Assembly: GCF_004421105.1 (NCBI RefSeq)
Contig: NZ_CP038033.1
Location: 2,747,659 to 2,811,658, forward strand
Direction of reading: 5' to 3'
Source: Nitrosococcus wardiae
GTDB lineage: Bacteria; Pseudomonadota; Gammaproteobacteria; Nitrosococcales; Nitrosococcaceae
DNA length: 64,000 nucleotides
Every line of letters begins with the position of its first letter. Position 1 is the stretch's first letter. The notes below the pieces were generated by a model. That model was given only the letters and a program-made list of their open reading frames with translations, did not search any database and was not told where the DNA came from. The translations under genes were made by a program, and so were the position numbers. Of this stretch, positions 25,628 to 33,710 are shown piece after piece.

Positions 25628-25645
25628 CTTATAGTAAGCTATAAG
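25628..25645. promoter_or_regulatory. Small palindrome upstream of the DUF4342 gene
   Basis: CTTATAG-TAAG-CTATAAG, a perfect 7-bp inverted repeat about 30 bases before the DUF4342 start. Could be an operator; no factor is indicated. Confidence 0.3.
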
Positions 25646-25676
25646 CTTAATTAACTGATGATGATAGAGTAGTGAG

Positions 25677-25967
25677 ATGGAAGAGCAATCCGAGAAAAAT
25701 ATAAACCGGCACCCGGTGGATAAAACCCAGGAAAAATATGAGGAAGCTTTAGGTTTCATCAAGAAACTGGTGAAAAAGGGCAATCTACGCCGTTTAATTG
25801 TTCGCAAACCTAATGGCCATATTTTCATGGAAGTTCCACTGACAGCAGGGGCAGTGATTGGTGGAATATTGCTACTTTTTACCCCCATGTTGATGGCATT
25901 AGGCGCACTTATCGCCCTGTTTAAACAAATAAAAATTGAGGTTGTCAGAACGGATAATAGCGAATAG
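25677..25967 (+). CDS. DUF4342-like membrane-associated protein
   Basis: 96 residues. The N-terminal half is charged and helical (EKYEEALGFIKKLVKKGN), followed by LRRLIVRKPNGHIFMEVPLT and a single hydrophobic helix (AGAVIGGILLLFTPMLMALGALIAL). This is the pattern of DUF4342 as I remember it: a ubiquitin-associated-like helical part, then a strand and a membrane segment. Role unknown. It stands alone before the pgl-glk-apaG operon. Confidence 0.75.
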   Translation: MEEQSEKNINRHPVDKTQEKYEEALGFIKKLVKKGNLRRLIVRKPNGHIFMEVPLTAGAVIGGILLLFTPMLMALGALIALFKQIKIEVVRTDNSE

Positions 25968-26052
25968 CCTGGTGGTAGGTGGATGTGAAAGGTCGGGGAG
26001 CCAGTAGAGTTGCTTAAACCGTGGTTACATTTGCGCCGCCGGGATTTAGGAG

Positions 26053-26790
26053 ATGATTGATAGGGGTAAAATCCAGGTCTTTCCAACGGCAACCGCACTC
26101 TATCATGGCGCGGCAGCGTATTGGGTGAGAATAGCCCAAGTGGCTATCGAAGAGGCGGGGGCTTTCCATGTCGCTCTAGCGGGGGGCAATACCCCAAAAG
26201 GTTTGTATCAGTTGTTGGCAAAGGAGCCTTATAAGAGTCAAGTGGACTGGAGCCGGGTTTATGTCTATTTTGGGGACGAGCGCTATGTCCCCAAGGATCA
26301 CCCCGACAGTAACTACCGCATGGCCCGAGAGACATTGCTTGATGCGGTGGCTATTCCCCCCAAACAGATTTTAAGAGTACGGACCGAACTCCCGGATCCC
26401 CAGTCGACGGCGGCCGATTATGCTCAAGTGTTGCAGTCCCATTTGCCGGCGGGAAGAAATTTTGACTTGATATTATTGGGGGTAGGCACCGATGGCCACA
26501 CCGCCTCCCTGTTTCCTGAGACTTCCATATTGACCGTGCGGGATCGTTTGGTGGCCGCTGTGTATGTGGAAAAATTGGGGGGGTGGCGTATTAGCATGAC
26601 TTATCCTGCCATAGAGAGAGCCCAACGGCTTCTATTTCTTGTGACTGGGGTGAATAAAGCGCCGGTGGTTTCCCGCTTATTGACTGAAACGAAAAGCAAT
26701 GGATTTCCGGTGCAGCGTTTGCGGGCTCAAGGGGAAGTTCATTGGTATTTGGATGGGGATGCGGCCCGCGAGTGGGAGATGAGCAAATGA
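26053..26790 (+). CDS. pgl: 6-phosphogluconolactonase
   Basis: 245 residues, normal length. Hydrolyses 6-phosphogluconolactone to 6-phosphogluconate in the oxidative pentose phosphate pathway; cytoplasmic. Motifs: HVALAGGNTPKGLYQLL (~38-55), VYFGDERYVPKDHPDSNYRM (~74-93) and LLGVGTDGHTASLFP (~143-157), with the catalytic His in DGHTASLFP. AGGAG directly abuts the ATG, an unusually short spacing. The stop overlaps the next start (ATGA), so pgl and glk are coupled. Confidence 0.95.
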   Translation: MIDRGKIQVFPTATALYHGAAAYWVRIAQVAIEEAGAFHVALAGGNTPKGLYQLLAKEPYKSQVDWSRVYVYFGDERYVPKDHPDSNYRMARETLLDAVAIPPKQILRVRTELPDPQSTAADYAQVLQSHLPAGRNFDLILLGVGTDGHTASLFPETSILTVRDRLVAAVYVEKLGGWRISMTYPAIERAQRLLFLVTGVNKAPVVSRLLTETKSNGFPVQRLRAQGEVHWYLDGDAAREWEMSK

Positions 26791-27794
26791 AAGTATTGGC
26801 GGCTGACATTGGGGGAACCAAGACTTTACTCCAGGTTACCCGTTGGATGGAGGATACCCCACAGGTGCTTGCGGAGCGGCGCTACCATAGCGGTGGTTAT
26901 CCGAGCTTCGATGTCCTTTTGCAAGAATTTTTGACGGAGGTGGGCGACATTGCAAGTGATCTAGCAGGCGCTTGTTTTGCTGTGGCAGGACCGGTGGCAA
27001 AAGGCACGGCGGATGTTACCAATCTCTTCTGGCGGTTGGAGGAGGAATGTTTGCAAGAAGGTTTCGGGTTGCCTCGAGTGATTTTGATCAATGATTTCCA
27101 GGCTGTTGGGTATGGGATTGAATGCTTAAAACCGAGTGATTTTGCCGTACTTCAGACGGGGGAACCGGAATACACTGCTCCCCAGGCGGTGATTGGTGCC
27201 GGGACTGGTCTTGGGCAAGCACTGCTCGTATGGCAAGAGCAAGCAGGCCACTATCAGATTTTACCTACTGAAGGAGGTCATGTAGACTTTGCCCCCCAGG
27301 GGGAGCTTCAGATTGCTCTGCTGAGATATCTTTCTCGTTATCTAGAGCATGTTTCCTATGAGCGTTTGTTATCAGGTAGTGGGTTAGTGATTCTCTACCG
27401 CTTCCTTAAGGAAACGAGTGGTGAGGCTGAAGATCTCGCTTTAACAAAGGCCTTAAACGAGGGCGATCCGGCAGCCGCCATCAGTCGTTTTGCCTTAGAG
27501 CGTCGGGACCCCTTAGCAGGGCAAGCATTGGATCTATTGGTTCAGATCTATGGTGCACAAGCCGGTAATTTGGCTTTGACTTGTTTACCGCGGGGGGGGC
27601 TTTTTGTCGCCGGCGGTATTGCTCCTAAGATAATTAAGCATTTGCAGGCGGGGGGGTTTATGGAGGCTTTTCTGAGCAAAGGGCGGCTATCCTCGCTTTT
27701 GCGGCAGATTCCGGTTAAGGTCGTATTAGAGCCCAAAATCGGTTTGTGGGGGGCTTCACTAGTTGCAGCAAGATTGGCTAATGAGAAATCATGA
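26787..27794 (+). CDS. glk: Glucokinase
   Basis: 335 residues from the ATG at 26787, which overlaps the pgl stop. Phosphorylates glucose with ATP. Motifs of the bacterial Glk (ROK-distinct) family: ADIGGTKTLLQV phosphate-binding loop at the N-terminus, FAVAGPVAKG (~70), LINDFQAVGYG with the catalytic Asp (~102), GAGTGLGQALLVW (~133) and TEGGHVDFAP (~155). Pairing with pgl puts glucose phosphorylation and the oxidative pentose phosphate route in one operon. Confidence 0.94.
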   Translation: MKVLAADIGGTKTLLQVTRWMEDTPQVLAERRYHSGGYPSFDVLLQEFLTEVGDIASDLAGACFAVAGPVAKGTADVTNLFWRLEEECLQEGFGLPRVILINDFQAVGYGIECLKPSDFAVLQTGEPEYTAPQAVIGAGTGLGQALLVWQEQAGHYQILPTEGGHVDFAPQGELQIALLRYLSRYLEHVSYERLLSGSGLVILYRFLKETSGEAEDLALTKALNEGDPAAAISRFALERRDPLAGQALDLLVQIYGAQAGNLALTCLPRGGLFVAGGIAPKIIKHLQAGGFMEAFLSKGRLSSLLRQIPVKVVLEPKIGLWGASLVAARLANEKS

Positions 27795-27826
27795 GAGTGG
27801 GTGGTGCCTTAGATAAAATTTGCTTT

Positions 27827-28210
27827 ATGGAAGAACCTAAGTCTTACAAAATCGCAGTAGAAGTGGAGACGGCTTTTATTGAAGAACAATCCGATCCCAG
27901 CGCAGCCCGCTATGTGTTTGCTTATACCATTACCATTCACAATCAGGGAAATGTTCCTGTTAAGTTGTTGACTCGGCATTGGATTATTACTGACGGGGAG
28001 GGTCAGGTGCGGGAAGTTCGCGGTCAAGGCGTTGTCGGAGAGCAGCCTTATCTCAAGCCGGGAGACCAGTTTTGTTATACCAGTGGGGCGATGATTGAGA
28101 CTCCGGTAGGCACCATGCAAGGCCGCTATGGCATGGTAGGAGAAGATGGAGTAGCATTCGATGCCGAAATTGCCGCCTTCACCTTGGCGGTGCCAGGCTT
28201 CCTGCACTAA
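27827..28210 (+). CDS. apaG: ApaG domain protein
   Basis: 127 residues from the ATG at 27827, matching the usual ~125 of ApaG. An in-frame ATG at 27791 overlaps the glk stop and would add 12 residues; either is possible. Family signature: RYVFAYTITIHNQGNVPVKL, LTRHWIITDGEGQ, VVGEQPYLKPGDQFCYTSGA and TPVGTMQGRYGMV, an Ig-like/FN3 fold. Role is not firmly known; it is often linked with apaH, which follows about 80 bases later. Confidence 0.93.
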   Translation: MEEPKSYKIAVEVETAFIEEQSDPSAARYVFAYTITIHNQGNVPVKLLTRHWIITDGEGQVREVRGQGVVGEQPYLKPGDQFCYTSGAMIETPVGTMQGRYGMVGEDGVAFDAEIAAFTLAVPGFLH

Positions 28211-28270
28211 TATTAATTTCCTGTGACGCCGCAATTTATCAAAATTTTAATGTGATTTCTGTGAAGTTTG

Positions 28271-28276
28271 TATAAT
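28271..28276 (+). promoter_or_regulatory. Candidate -10 box for apaH
   Basis: TATAAT 11 bases upstream of the apaH ATG, with no good -35 hexamer at 17 bases. If used, transcription would start about 5 bases before the ATG, giving an almost leaderless mRNA; no Shine-Dalgarno sequence is seen there. Confidence 0.35.
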
Positions 28277-28287
28277 CTACTGACTGT

Positions 28288-29133
28288 ATGGCTATATACG
28301 CGATTGGCGATATTCAGGGATGCTATGATGAATTGCAGCGGCTATTGGAGCGAATTCGCTTTAATGTCAGCGAAGATCGACTCTGGATTGCTGGTGATTT
28401 GGTCAATCGGGGACCGAAGTCACTAGAAGTTCTACGTTTTGTTTACGGCTTGGGGAATCGGGCTGTCACCGTGCTAGGAAACCATGACCTCCATTTGCTG
28501 GCGGTGGCTGCCGGACTCCAACCCCTCCGCTCGAAAGATACTTTTGCCTCTATTCTTGAGGCACCCGATCGAGAGGAACTCCTGACATGGTTGCGCCATC
28601 GTCCCTTGTTATATCGGGATCCTACCTTAGGGATAACACTTATTCACGCGGGGTTGCCCCCCCAATGGGATATTGCCACGGCAGAGGCTTGCGCCAGAGA
28701 ATTAGAAGCGATATTGCAGGGCCCAAACTGGCGAGATTTCCTCGCCCATATGTATGGCAATGAGCCAGAGCAATGGAGGGAGGATCTACAAGGTTGGGAA
28801 CGCCTGCGGGCCATCAGCAACTGTTTAACCCGGTTGCGCTATTGTGATGCTAAGGGACGGTTTTTTCTAAAATTTAAAGAATCCCCAGGGACCCAGGCGG
28901 AGGGTTTGATGCCCTGGTTTAAGGTACCTAACCGGGCCAGCCAGGGGAAACGCATTGTGTTTGGCCATTGGGCCACCTTGGAGGTGGGGGCTTATGACGG
29001 AGCTGTTTTTGCAGTAGATGGGGGATGTGTCTGGGGTGGGCAGCTGGTGGCCCTGCGCCTAGACCAGGAAAAGCCTCAATGGTTTTTTGTTAAATGTTAT
29101 GGATATAAAGATCCTTGTGGTGGCAAACTTTGA
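28288..29133 (+). CDS. apaH: Symmetrical diadenosine tetraphosphatase
   Basis: 281 residues. Splits Ap4A into two ADP. The metallophosphatase motifs are complete: YAIGDIQGCYDEL (~4-16), WIAGDLVNRGPKS (~33-45), VTVLGNHDLHLL (~60-71), LIHAGLPPQWD (~117-127) and IVFGHWA near 230. Length fits ApaH. The stop overlaps the next start (TGATG), coupling it to the peptide-binding protein. Cytoplasmic. Confidence 0.95.
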   Translation: MAIYAIGDIQGCYDELQRLLERIRFNVSEDRLWIAGDLVNRGPKSLEVLRFVYGLGNRAVTVLGNHDLHLLAVAAGLQPLRSKDTFASILEAPDREELLTWLRHRPLLYRDPTLGITLIHAGLPPQWDIATAEACARELEAILQGPNWRDFLAHMYGNEPEQWREDLQGWERLRAISNCLTRLRYCDAKGRFFLKFKESPGTQAEGLMPWFKVPNRASQGKRIVFGHWATLEVGAYDGAVFAVDGGCVWGGQLVALRLDQEKPQWFFVKCYGYKDPCGGKL

Positions 29134-30638
29134 TGCGCGCCTTCGCTCCCGGAGAAGCGGTGGGTTTGCTGATCATCCTAGCTTTGCTCACAGGCTGTGG
29201 CTCTGCTCATGAGGACAGGAATTCATTACGTTTGGGTCTGGCGACTTCGCCCCTCACTCTTGACCCCCGTTATGCCACGGACGCCACATCGGCACGCCTT
29301 ATCCGCCTCTTATACCAGCCTCTAGTGGATTTGGATGCTAGCGGCAAGCCTGTCCCTGTTTTAGCTGATTGGCAGCGACTTTCTCCAACCCGGTACCGGT
29401 TCCGGTTGCGGCCCGATCGTCCCCTTTTTCATGATGGCAGCAAGCTTAGCGCCCGTGATGTGAAGGCCACCTATGCTTCGGTGCTTGATCCAGGCAATGG
29501 CTCCCCCTTGCTTGCGTCCCTAGAGAAGGTGCGGTCGATTGAAGTACCGGATCCGGAAATCATTGAATTTGTTTTGACAGGACCCGATCCCCTGTTTCCA
29601 GGACGGCTGACCTTGGGGATAGTTCCTGCCCCTCTGTTAGCCGAGAGCTACCCTTTGAATCGCGCCCCGGTGGGAAGTGGTCCCTTTCGTTTTGAAAAAT
29701 GGCCGGAAGAGGGTCGGTTGATACTCCGGCGGCGGCGGGATGGACAACGGTTTGAGTTTCTCCATGTTCCCGATCCCACGGTGCGGGTATTGAAGTTACT
29801 CCGCAGTGAGATCCACATGCTGCAAAACGATCTCCCCAAGGAGTTGGTGGCTTACTTGGAGGATAGGAAGGAGATCTCACTGCAACGGGACCAGGGGAAT
29901 ACGTTTACTTATCTGGGATTTAACCTGGATGATCCGGTAACGGGCCATCCCCAAGTGCGTTTGGCCATCGCCCATGCTTTAAATCGTCAAGAGATCATCC
30001 GCTATGTGTTTAAAGGCACAGCCCGACCGGCTCAGGCTTTACTACCTCCTGAACATTGGGCGGGGCACCCGGCTTTGCCCGAATATCCTTATGACCCAAT
30101 GCGGGCCCGAACTCTGCTGAGGAAGGCCGGTTTTGATACCCATTCTCCGGCCCATATTAGCTATAAGACTTCTAGTGATCCCTTCCGGGTTCGTTTGGCG
30201 ACCATCATTCAGCACCAATTGCGGCAAGTGGGTATTGAGATGGAAGTACAAAGCTATGACTGGGGAACCTTTTACGGCGATATTAAGGCCGGACGTTTCC
30301 AGATGTATAGCCTTTCCTGGGTCGGCGTTAAGCTCCCGGATGCTTTTGGGTATATTTTTCATAGCGAATCGGTTCCGCCCCAAGGGGCAAATCGGGGGCA
30401 TTTTGAGGATCCCCAAAGTGATTTTTTGATTGAGCAGGCGGGAAAGGCGGGAAATTTAAGCCAGCAAGCAAATTTTTATCGCCAATTACAGGCTCGCCTC
30501 CTGCAACAACTGCCCTATGTTCCCCTTTGGTACGAGGATAATGTGTTCGCGGCCCGTCAAGGGATAAGTGGTTATCAATTGGCGCCGGATGGAAATTACG
30601 ATGGTTTAGCGGCGCTGCAGTTTCGTCCAGAATCTTAA
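29133..30638 (+). CDS. Oligopeptide ABC transporter substrate-binding lipoprotein
   Basis: 501 residues from the ATG at 29133. A lipoprotein signal ends LLIILALLTGC. It is followed by the family-5 binding-protein fold: LGLATSPLTLDPRYATDATS, LIRLLYQPLVDLDASG, FRLRPDRPLFHDGSKLSARDVKATYASVLDP, VGSGPFRFEKW and the C-terminal PYVPLWYEDNVFA. No permease or ATPase gene is adjacent, so it may serve a transporter encoded elsewhere. Its end overlaps the convergent DUF2182 gene by four bases. Confidence 0.9.
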   Translation: MRAFAPGEAVGLLIILALLTGCGSAHEDRNSLRLGLATSPLTLDPRYATDATSARLIRLLYQPLVDLDASGKPVPVLADWQRLSPTRYRFRLRPDRPLFHDGSKLSARDVKATYASVLDPGNGSPLLASLEKVRSIEVPDPEIIEFVLTGPDPLFPGRLTLGIVPAPLLAESYPLNRAPVGSGPFRFEKWPEEGRLILRRRRDGQRFEFLHVPDPTVRVLKLLRSEIHMLQNDLPKELVAYLEDRKEISLQRDQGNTFTYLGFNLDDPVTGHPQVRLAIAHALNRQEIIRYVFKGTARPAQALLPPEHWAGHPALPEYPYDPMRARTLLRKAGFDTHSPAHISYKTSSDPFRVRLATIIQHQLRQVGIEMEVQSYDWGTFYGDIKAGRFQMYSLSWVGVKLPDAFGYIFHSESVPPQGANRGHFEDPQSDFLIEQAGKAGNLSQQANFYRQLQARLLQQLPYVPLWYEDNVFAARQGISGYQLAPDGNYDGLAALQFRPES

Positions 30639-31402
30639 CAACCAATTCCTGCAATTAACACCACGCCCCACCCCAGCAAAAAGCTTCCTCCTAGCGCCCG
30701 TATGAGGGAGGGATTCCAGGGTAAAATTTTTTCAGCAGTGACGAGTAGGGCAATGATTCCCATCCACAGCACATTCATCACCCCGACCACAAACATGACC
30801 AGCATTTGGGCCCAGCAGCAGCTAATACAGATCAAACCATGGCGGATGCCCATCCTGGCTGCGCCACGGCCTCCTTCCTGCCATTCAGTTAAAATAAACC
30901 CCAGTGGTGTACGGCATTTGTTCAGGCAGGCTTCTTTCTGACGGCTAAATTGATAGGCGCCGGAAAGAATCAGAATTCCCCCCGCTAAAACATGGTTTTG
31001 CACAGCCATCTGGGGAGAGAGAGCGGACTGGGTATCTAATCCCCATTGGGCCAGGGTCGCAACCAGGCTAAACAGCAGCCACATCAGCAAGTAACTGAAG
31101 ACAAAAATAAATATTTTACTGGTATTGCCGCTTCCCGGTGCCCACTGACGATAGACTCTGGTGAGCATTAGCACCATCGGAATGGCGGCGGGAATCATCA
31201 TGGCCGCCATCATGATGGCCCACATGCTGTAAACCATGGCGAAATCCATGGGAGACCAGGGAAGGGGGGTGGTATCAGGCATCCAGGGCGTCGACGTCAA
31301 CGGGGTGGCCATGCGCTGTTGGGCATAGAGGAGATAACCCCAGGCGGTCAGGCTCAAAGTCCCCAGGAAAAGTAATATATTGAGTTGCTGTTTTTTGAAC
31401 AA
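30635..31402 (-). CDS. DUF2182 integral membrane protein
   Basis: About 255 residues if started at the TTG at 31402, three bases after the SDR stop; an ATG at 31480 would overlap the SDR gene by 76 bases. About six or seven membrane helices. Signature: WSPMDFAMVYSMWAIMMAAM, MIPAAIPMVLMLTRVYRQ, CISCCWAQMLVMFVVGVMN and TAEKILPW. DUF2182 proteins are thought to bind metal and are often encoded next to DUF1326; here the DUF1326 gene lies at 39152-39760, about 8 kb away. Last gene of a four-gene operon. Confidence 0.85.
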   Translation of the reverse strand: MFKKQQLNILLFLGTLSLTAWGYLLYAQQRMATPLTSTPWMPDTTPLPWSPMDFAMVYSMWAIMMAAMMIPAAIPMVLMLTRVYRQWAPGSGNTSKIFIFVFSYLLMWLLFSLVATLAQWGLDTQSALSPQMAVQNHVLAGGILILSGAYQFSRQKEACLNKCRTPLGFILTEWQEGGRGAARMGIRHGLICISCCWAQMLVMFVVGVMNVLWMGIIALLVTAEKILPWNPSLIRALGGSFLLGWGVVLIAGIGC

Positions 31403-31404
31403 AT

Positions 31405-32142
31405 TTAAAAGGGCTCTTTGAATGGCCGTAGATCGATTTCGTGGGTCCAAGCGCTGGGGTGTTGACAGTGCAAGGCCCAATAGGTATCGGCAATGGCTTC
31501 AGGTTTCACCAATCCGGCTTCCCCTTTTTGTTGGACTAATTCAGGGAAACGGGTTTTCGCCTGTTCGCCCTCAATGGCTCCATCAATCACCACATGAATC
31601 ACATGAATACCCTGTGGCCCAAATTCCCGGGCCATACTTTGGGCCAGGGCTCGGAGGCTGGCCTTAGCAGAGGCAAAGGCGGTAAAGGGGGGCCTGGCGC
31701 GTAGGGAAGCGGTTGCACCGGTAAACAACAGGGTCCCCTGTTTTTGAGGGACCATGTGTTTGATGGCTTCCCGCCCTACTAAGAAGCCTCCTAGGCAATT
31801 TTGTTGCCAAAGGGTTTGGAAGAGCTCAGTGCTGGTTTCTAAGAGGGGAGCGGGAACGTTGGCCCCCACGTTATAGGCGACGATTTCTAGGGGAAAACCT
31901 GCCGAGGCGACCTTATAAAACAGGTCGATTACCTCTTTTTCCACCGTAGCATCAGTGACAATTGCTTCGGCGTGACCGCCGGCGCTGCGGATCTCTTTTT
32001 CCACAGCCGCCAATTTTTCTTTGGTCAGACCCGCTATAAAGACTTGCAGCCCTTCCTGGGCAAAGCGCCTTGCTAGGGCTGCCCCCAGCCCTGAACTGGC
32101 GCCAACCCCGACCACTACGGCGGCTCTCCTCTCACCCATCAT
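31405..32142 (-). CDS. Short-chain dehydrogenase/reductase lacking the catalytic Tyr
   Basis: 245 residues, Rossmann fold. The nucleotide site is VGVGASSGLGAALARRFAQE (~11-30). In the active site the usual Tyr-X3-Lys reads Phe156-Ala-Ser-Ala-Lys160, and Ser146 lies in FTGATASLR. Loss of the Tyr hydroxyl should weaken classical reductase chemistry. The downstream part (GPQGIHVIHVVIDGAIEGE) is as in a known SDR subgroup that I recall also having Phe. Operon gap to carbonic anhydrase is three bases. Confidence 0.85.
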   Translation of the reverse strand: MMGERRAAVVVGVGASSGLGAALARRFAQEGLQVFIAGLTKEKLAAVEKEIRSAGGHAEAIVTDATVEKEVIDLFYKVASAGFPLEIVAYNVGANVPAPLLETSTELFQTLWQQNCLGGFLVGREAIKHMVPQKQGTLLFTGATASLRARPPFTAFASAKASLRALAQSMAREFGPQGIHVIHVVIDGAIEGEQAKTRFPELVQQKGEAGLVKPEAIADTYWALHCQHPSAWTHEIDLRPFKEPF

Positions 32143-32145
32143 GGT

Positions 32146-32727
32146 TTAGGCCACCTTGCCCGCAGCTGTGGCCTCGGGTATTTCCATGAGTTTGCCGGTT
32201 TTAACATCGTAGATGTAACCGTAAATGGGAATATCCGCAGGGACCAAGGGATGCTGACGGATGCGCTTCACATCTTCGAGCACGCTTTGGGCCTGATCTT
32301 TGATAGTGAGCCAGTTGATATATTTGCCTTCCGGACTTCCAGGTCCTGGTCCGGTATCATGCCAGCCATTACCATCCAGGGCGGCAGTCTTGAGGCTACT
32401 AGACAATAGGTCGTTCATGATTTCATTGGTAAATGTTTCCATACCACAGTCGGTATGATGGATCACGAACCATTCACGGGTGCCTAGGAGCTTATAAGAA
32501 ATCACCAGGGAACGGATGGCATCATCACTCGCCCGTCCCCCGGCATTACGGATCACGTGGGCATCGCCTTCTGCCAAACCGGCATATTTAGCGGGGTCTA
32601 AACGGGCATCCATACAGGTCAAGATGGCAAAATGGCGGCCGGGGGGCATGGGTAAGTGGGCCTTATCGCCGAAATTTTTCCTATAGGCCTGATTGGCTGC
32701 CAGTACTTCTTTTAGAATTTCGCTCAT
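32146..32727 (-). CDS. Beta-class carbonic anhydrase
   Basis: 193 residues. Interconverts CO2 and bicarbonate. Zinc ligands Cys38 (LTCMDAR), His91 and Cys94 (HHTDCGM); Asp40 and Arg42 form the catalytic dyad. [20 protein letters not shown] (~58-77) is the family's second signature. No signal peptide, so cytoplasmic. Operon with the SDR, DUF2182 and DUF938 genes, which gives no obvious pathway. In an autotroph it could feed carbon fixation; that is inference. Confidence 0.93.
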   Translation of the reverse strand: MSEILKEVLAANQAYRKNFGDKAHLPMPPGRHFAILTCMDARLDPAKYAGLAEGDAHVIRNAGGRASDDAIRSLVISYKLLGTREWFVIHHTDCGMETFTNEIMNDLLSSSLKTAALDGNGWHDTGPGPGSPEGKYINWLTIKDQAQSVLEDVKRIRQHPLVPADIPIYGYIYDVKTGKLMEIPEATAAGKVA

Positions 32728-32748
32728 TTTTCTTTCCTTTTATGCTTG

Positions 32749-33399
32749 TTATGCTTTGCCGTAGGCCAGGCAAAAGTTATTAGCGGGCATACTGATTTTT
32801 TCTTTCAGGATAAGGCCGTGGGTCTCTGCTGCTTGATTGAGATCAGTGATATCTTTAAGCCCCCATTCTTCTACACCGACGGAGCGCAGCGTATTATGGA
32901 ATTCCTCATTAGAGGCGGTACTGAAAGTCCCCGCCACTTGAAAAGGCCCATAAATCAGAATAAAACCTTTTTCTTTCAATAGCCTTGATGCACATTGCAT
33001 CATGCCATCAGCAATGGAAATAGGGGCCACCTGGAAGATATTGATACAGTAAATGGCATCGAAAGGTTGACCTTTAGGATTCGACCAAGTTTCCGGCAGA
33101 GTCAAGTCTAATTTAACTGGTTCCTCCACATTGGTATTGTGGTTTTCGTCCCTAAGCTTTTTGATGTTTTCAAAAGTCTCTTCATCTTTGTCGGAGGGAT
33201 GGAAGCGGAGATGCTTAAAATGGGGCGCAAAAAAGTTGATGTGCATGCCGCTGCCGCTGGCGAACTCCAGCACATGGCCTTCCGTTTTTGGAAATTTCTT
33301 CTTTAAAACTTCCAAAATAGGTTCTTTGTTTCGATTGCCGGCCCAAGCCACATAGTCGCTCAAGGGATGGGGATCTAAAGGGGGTCTTTCCTCAATCAT
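32749..33399 (-). CDS. DUF938 SAM-dependent methyltransferase-like protein
   Basis: 216 residues. The SAM-binding motif I is VLEFASGSGMHINFFAPHF (~43-61), with FHPSDKDEETFENI as the acidic loop after strand 2 and FDAIYCINIFQVAPI as motif IV. The family signature (RPPLDPHPLSDYVAWAGNRNKEPILEVL variant at the N-terminus) matches DUF938. Substrate unknown. First gene of the minus-strand operon running to 30635, transcribed divergently from the sigma-54 activator. Confidence 0.85.
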   Translation of the reverse strand: MIEERPPLDPHPLSDYVAWAGNRNKEPILEVLKKKFPKTEGHVLEFASGSGMHINFFAPHFKHLRFHPSDKDEETFENIKKLRDENHNTNVEEPVKLDLTLPETWSNPKGQPFDAIYCINIFQVAPISIADGMMQCASRLLKEKGFILIYGPFQVAGTFSTASNEEFHNTLRSVGVEEWGLKDITDLNQAAETHGLILKEKISMPANNFCLAYGKA

Positions 33400-33710
33400 A
33401 CGAATACCTCACTCAGTAGTTTTGGCGATTGCGGGTGAATGTCTAAATCCACCCTAGTCAGCGAGTGCAAGCAAACTTTGTGCCATGATCGAAAAATATA
33501 TTTTTTTATATTTTACAGATAGTTACAAAATATATTCATCATGATTGTGAAAATATATTTCAATTTGAGAAATAATTTTTCACAATAAAAGGTTGGCGTC
33601 GAGTTTCCAGGTGCGGGTTGATCGCATATCTTGTTACGTTGACCCCCAGCACCTTGGGTCGAAGTTAAACGTCAAATGCGATAGTGGCGATCACAGTAAG
33701 CGAGGTTTGT
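33400..33710. promoter_or_regulatory. AT-rich divergent regulatory region with repeated AAAATATATT
   Basis: About 310 bases between the DUF938 operon and the sigma-54 activator. AAAATATATT occurs three times (33493-33502, 33527-33536, 33550-33559). The third lies in a near-palindrome TGTGAAAATATATTTCAA. Likely protein-binding sites or curved DNA controlling one or both operons; no clear -24/-12 promoter found. Confidence 0.45.
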
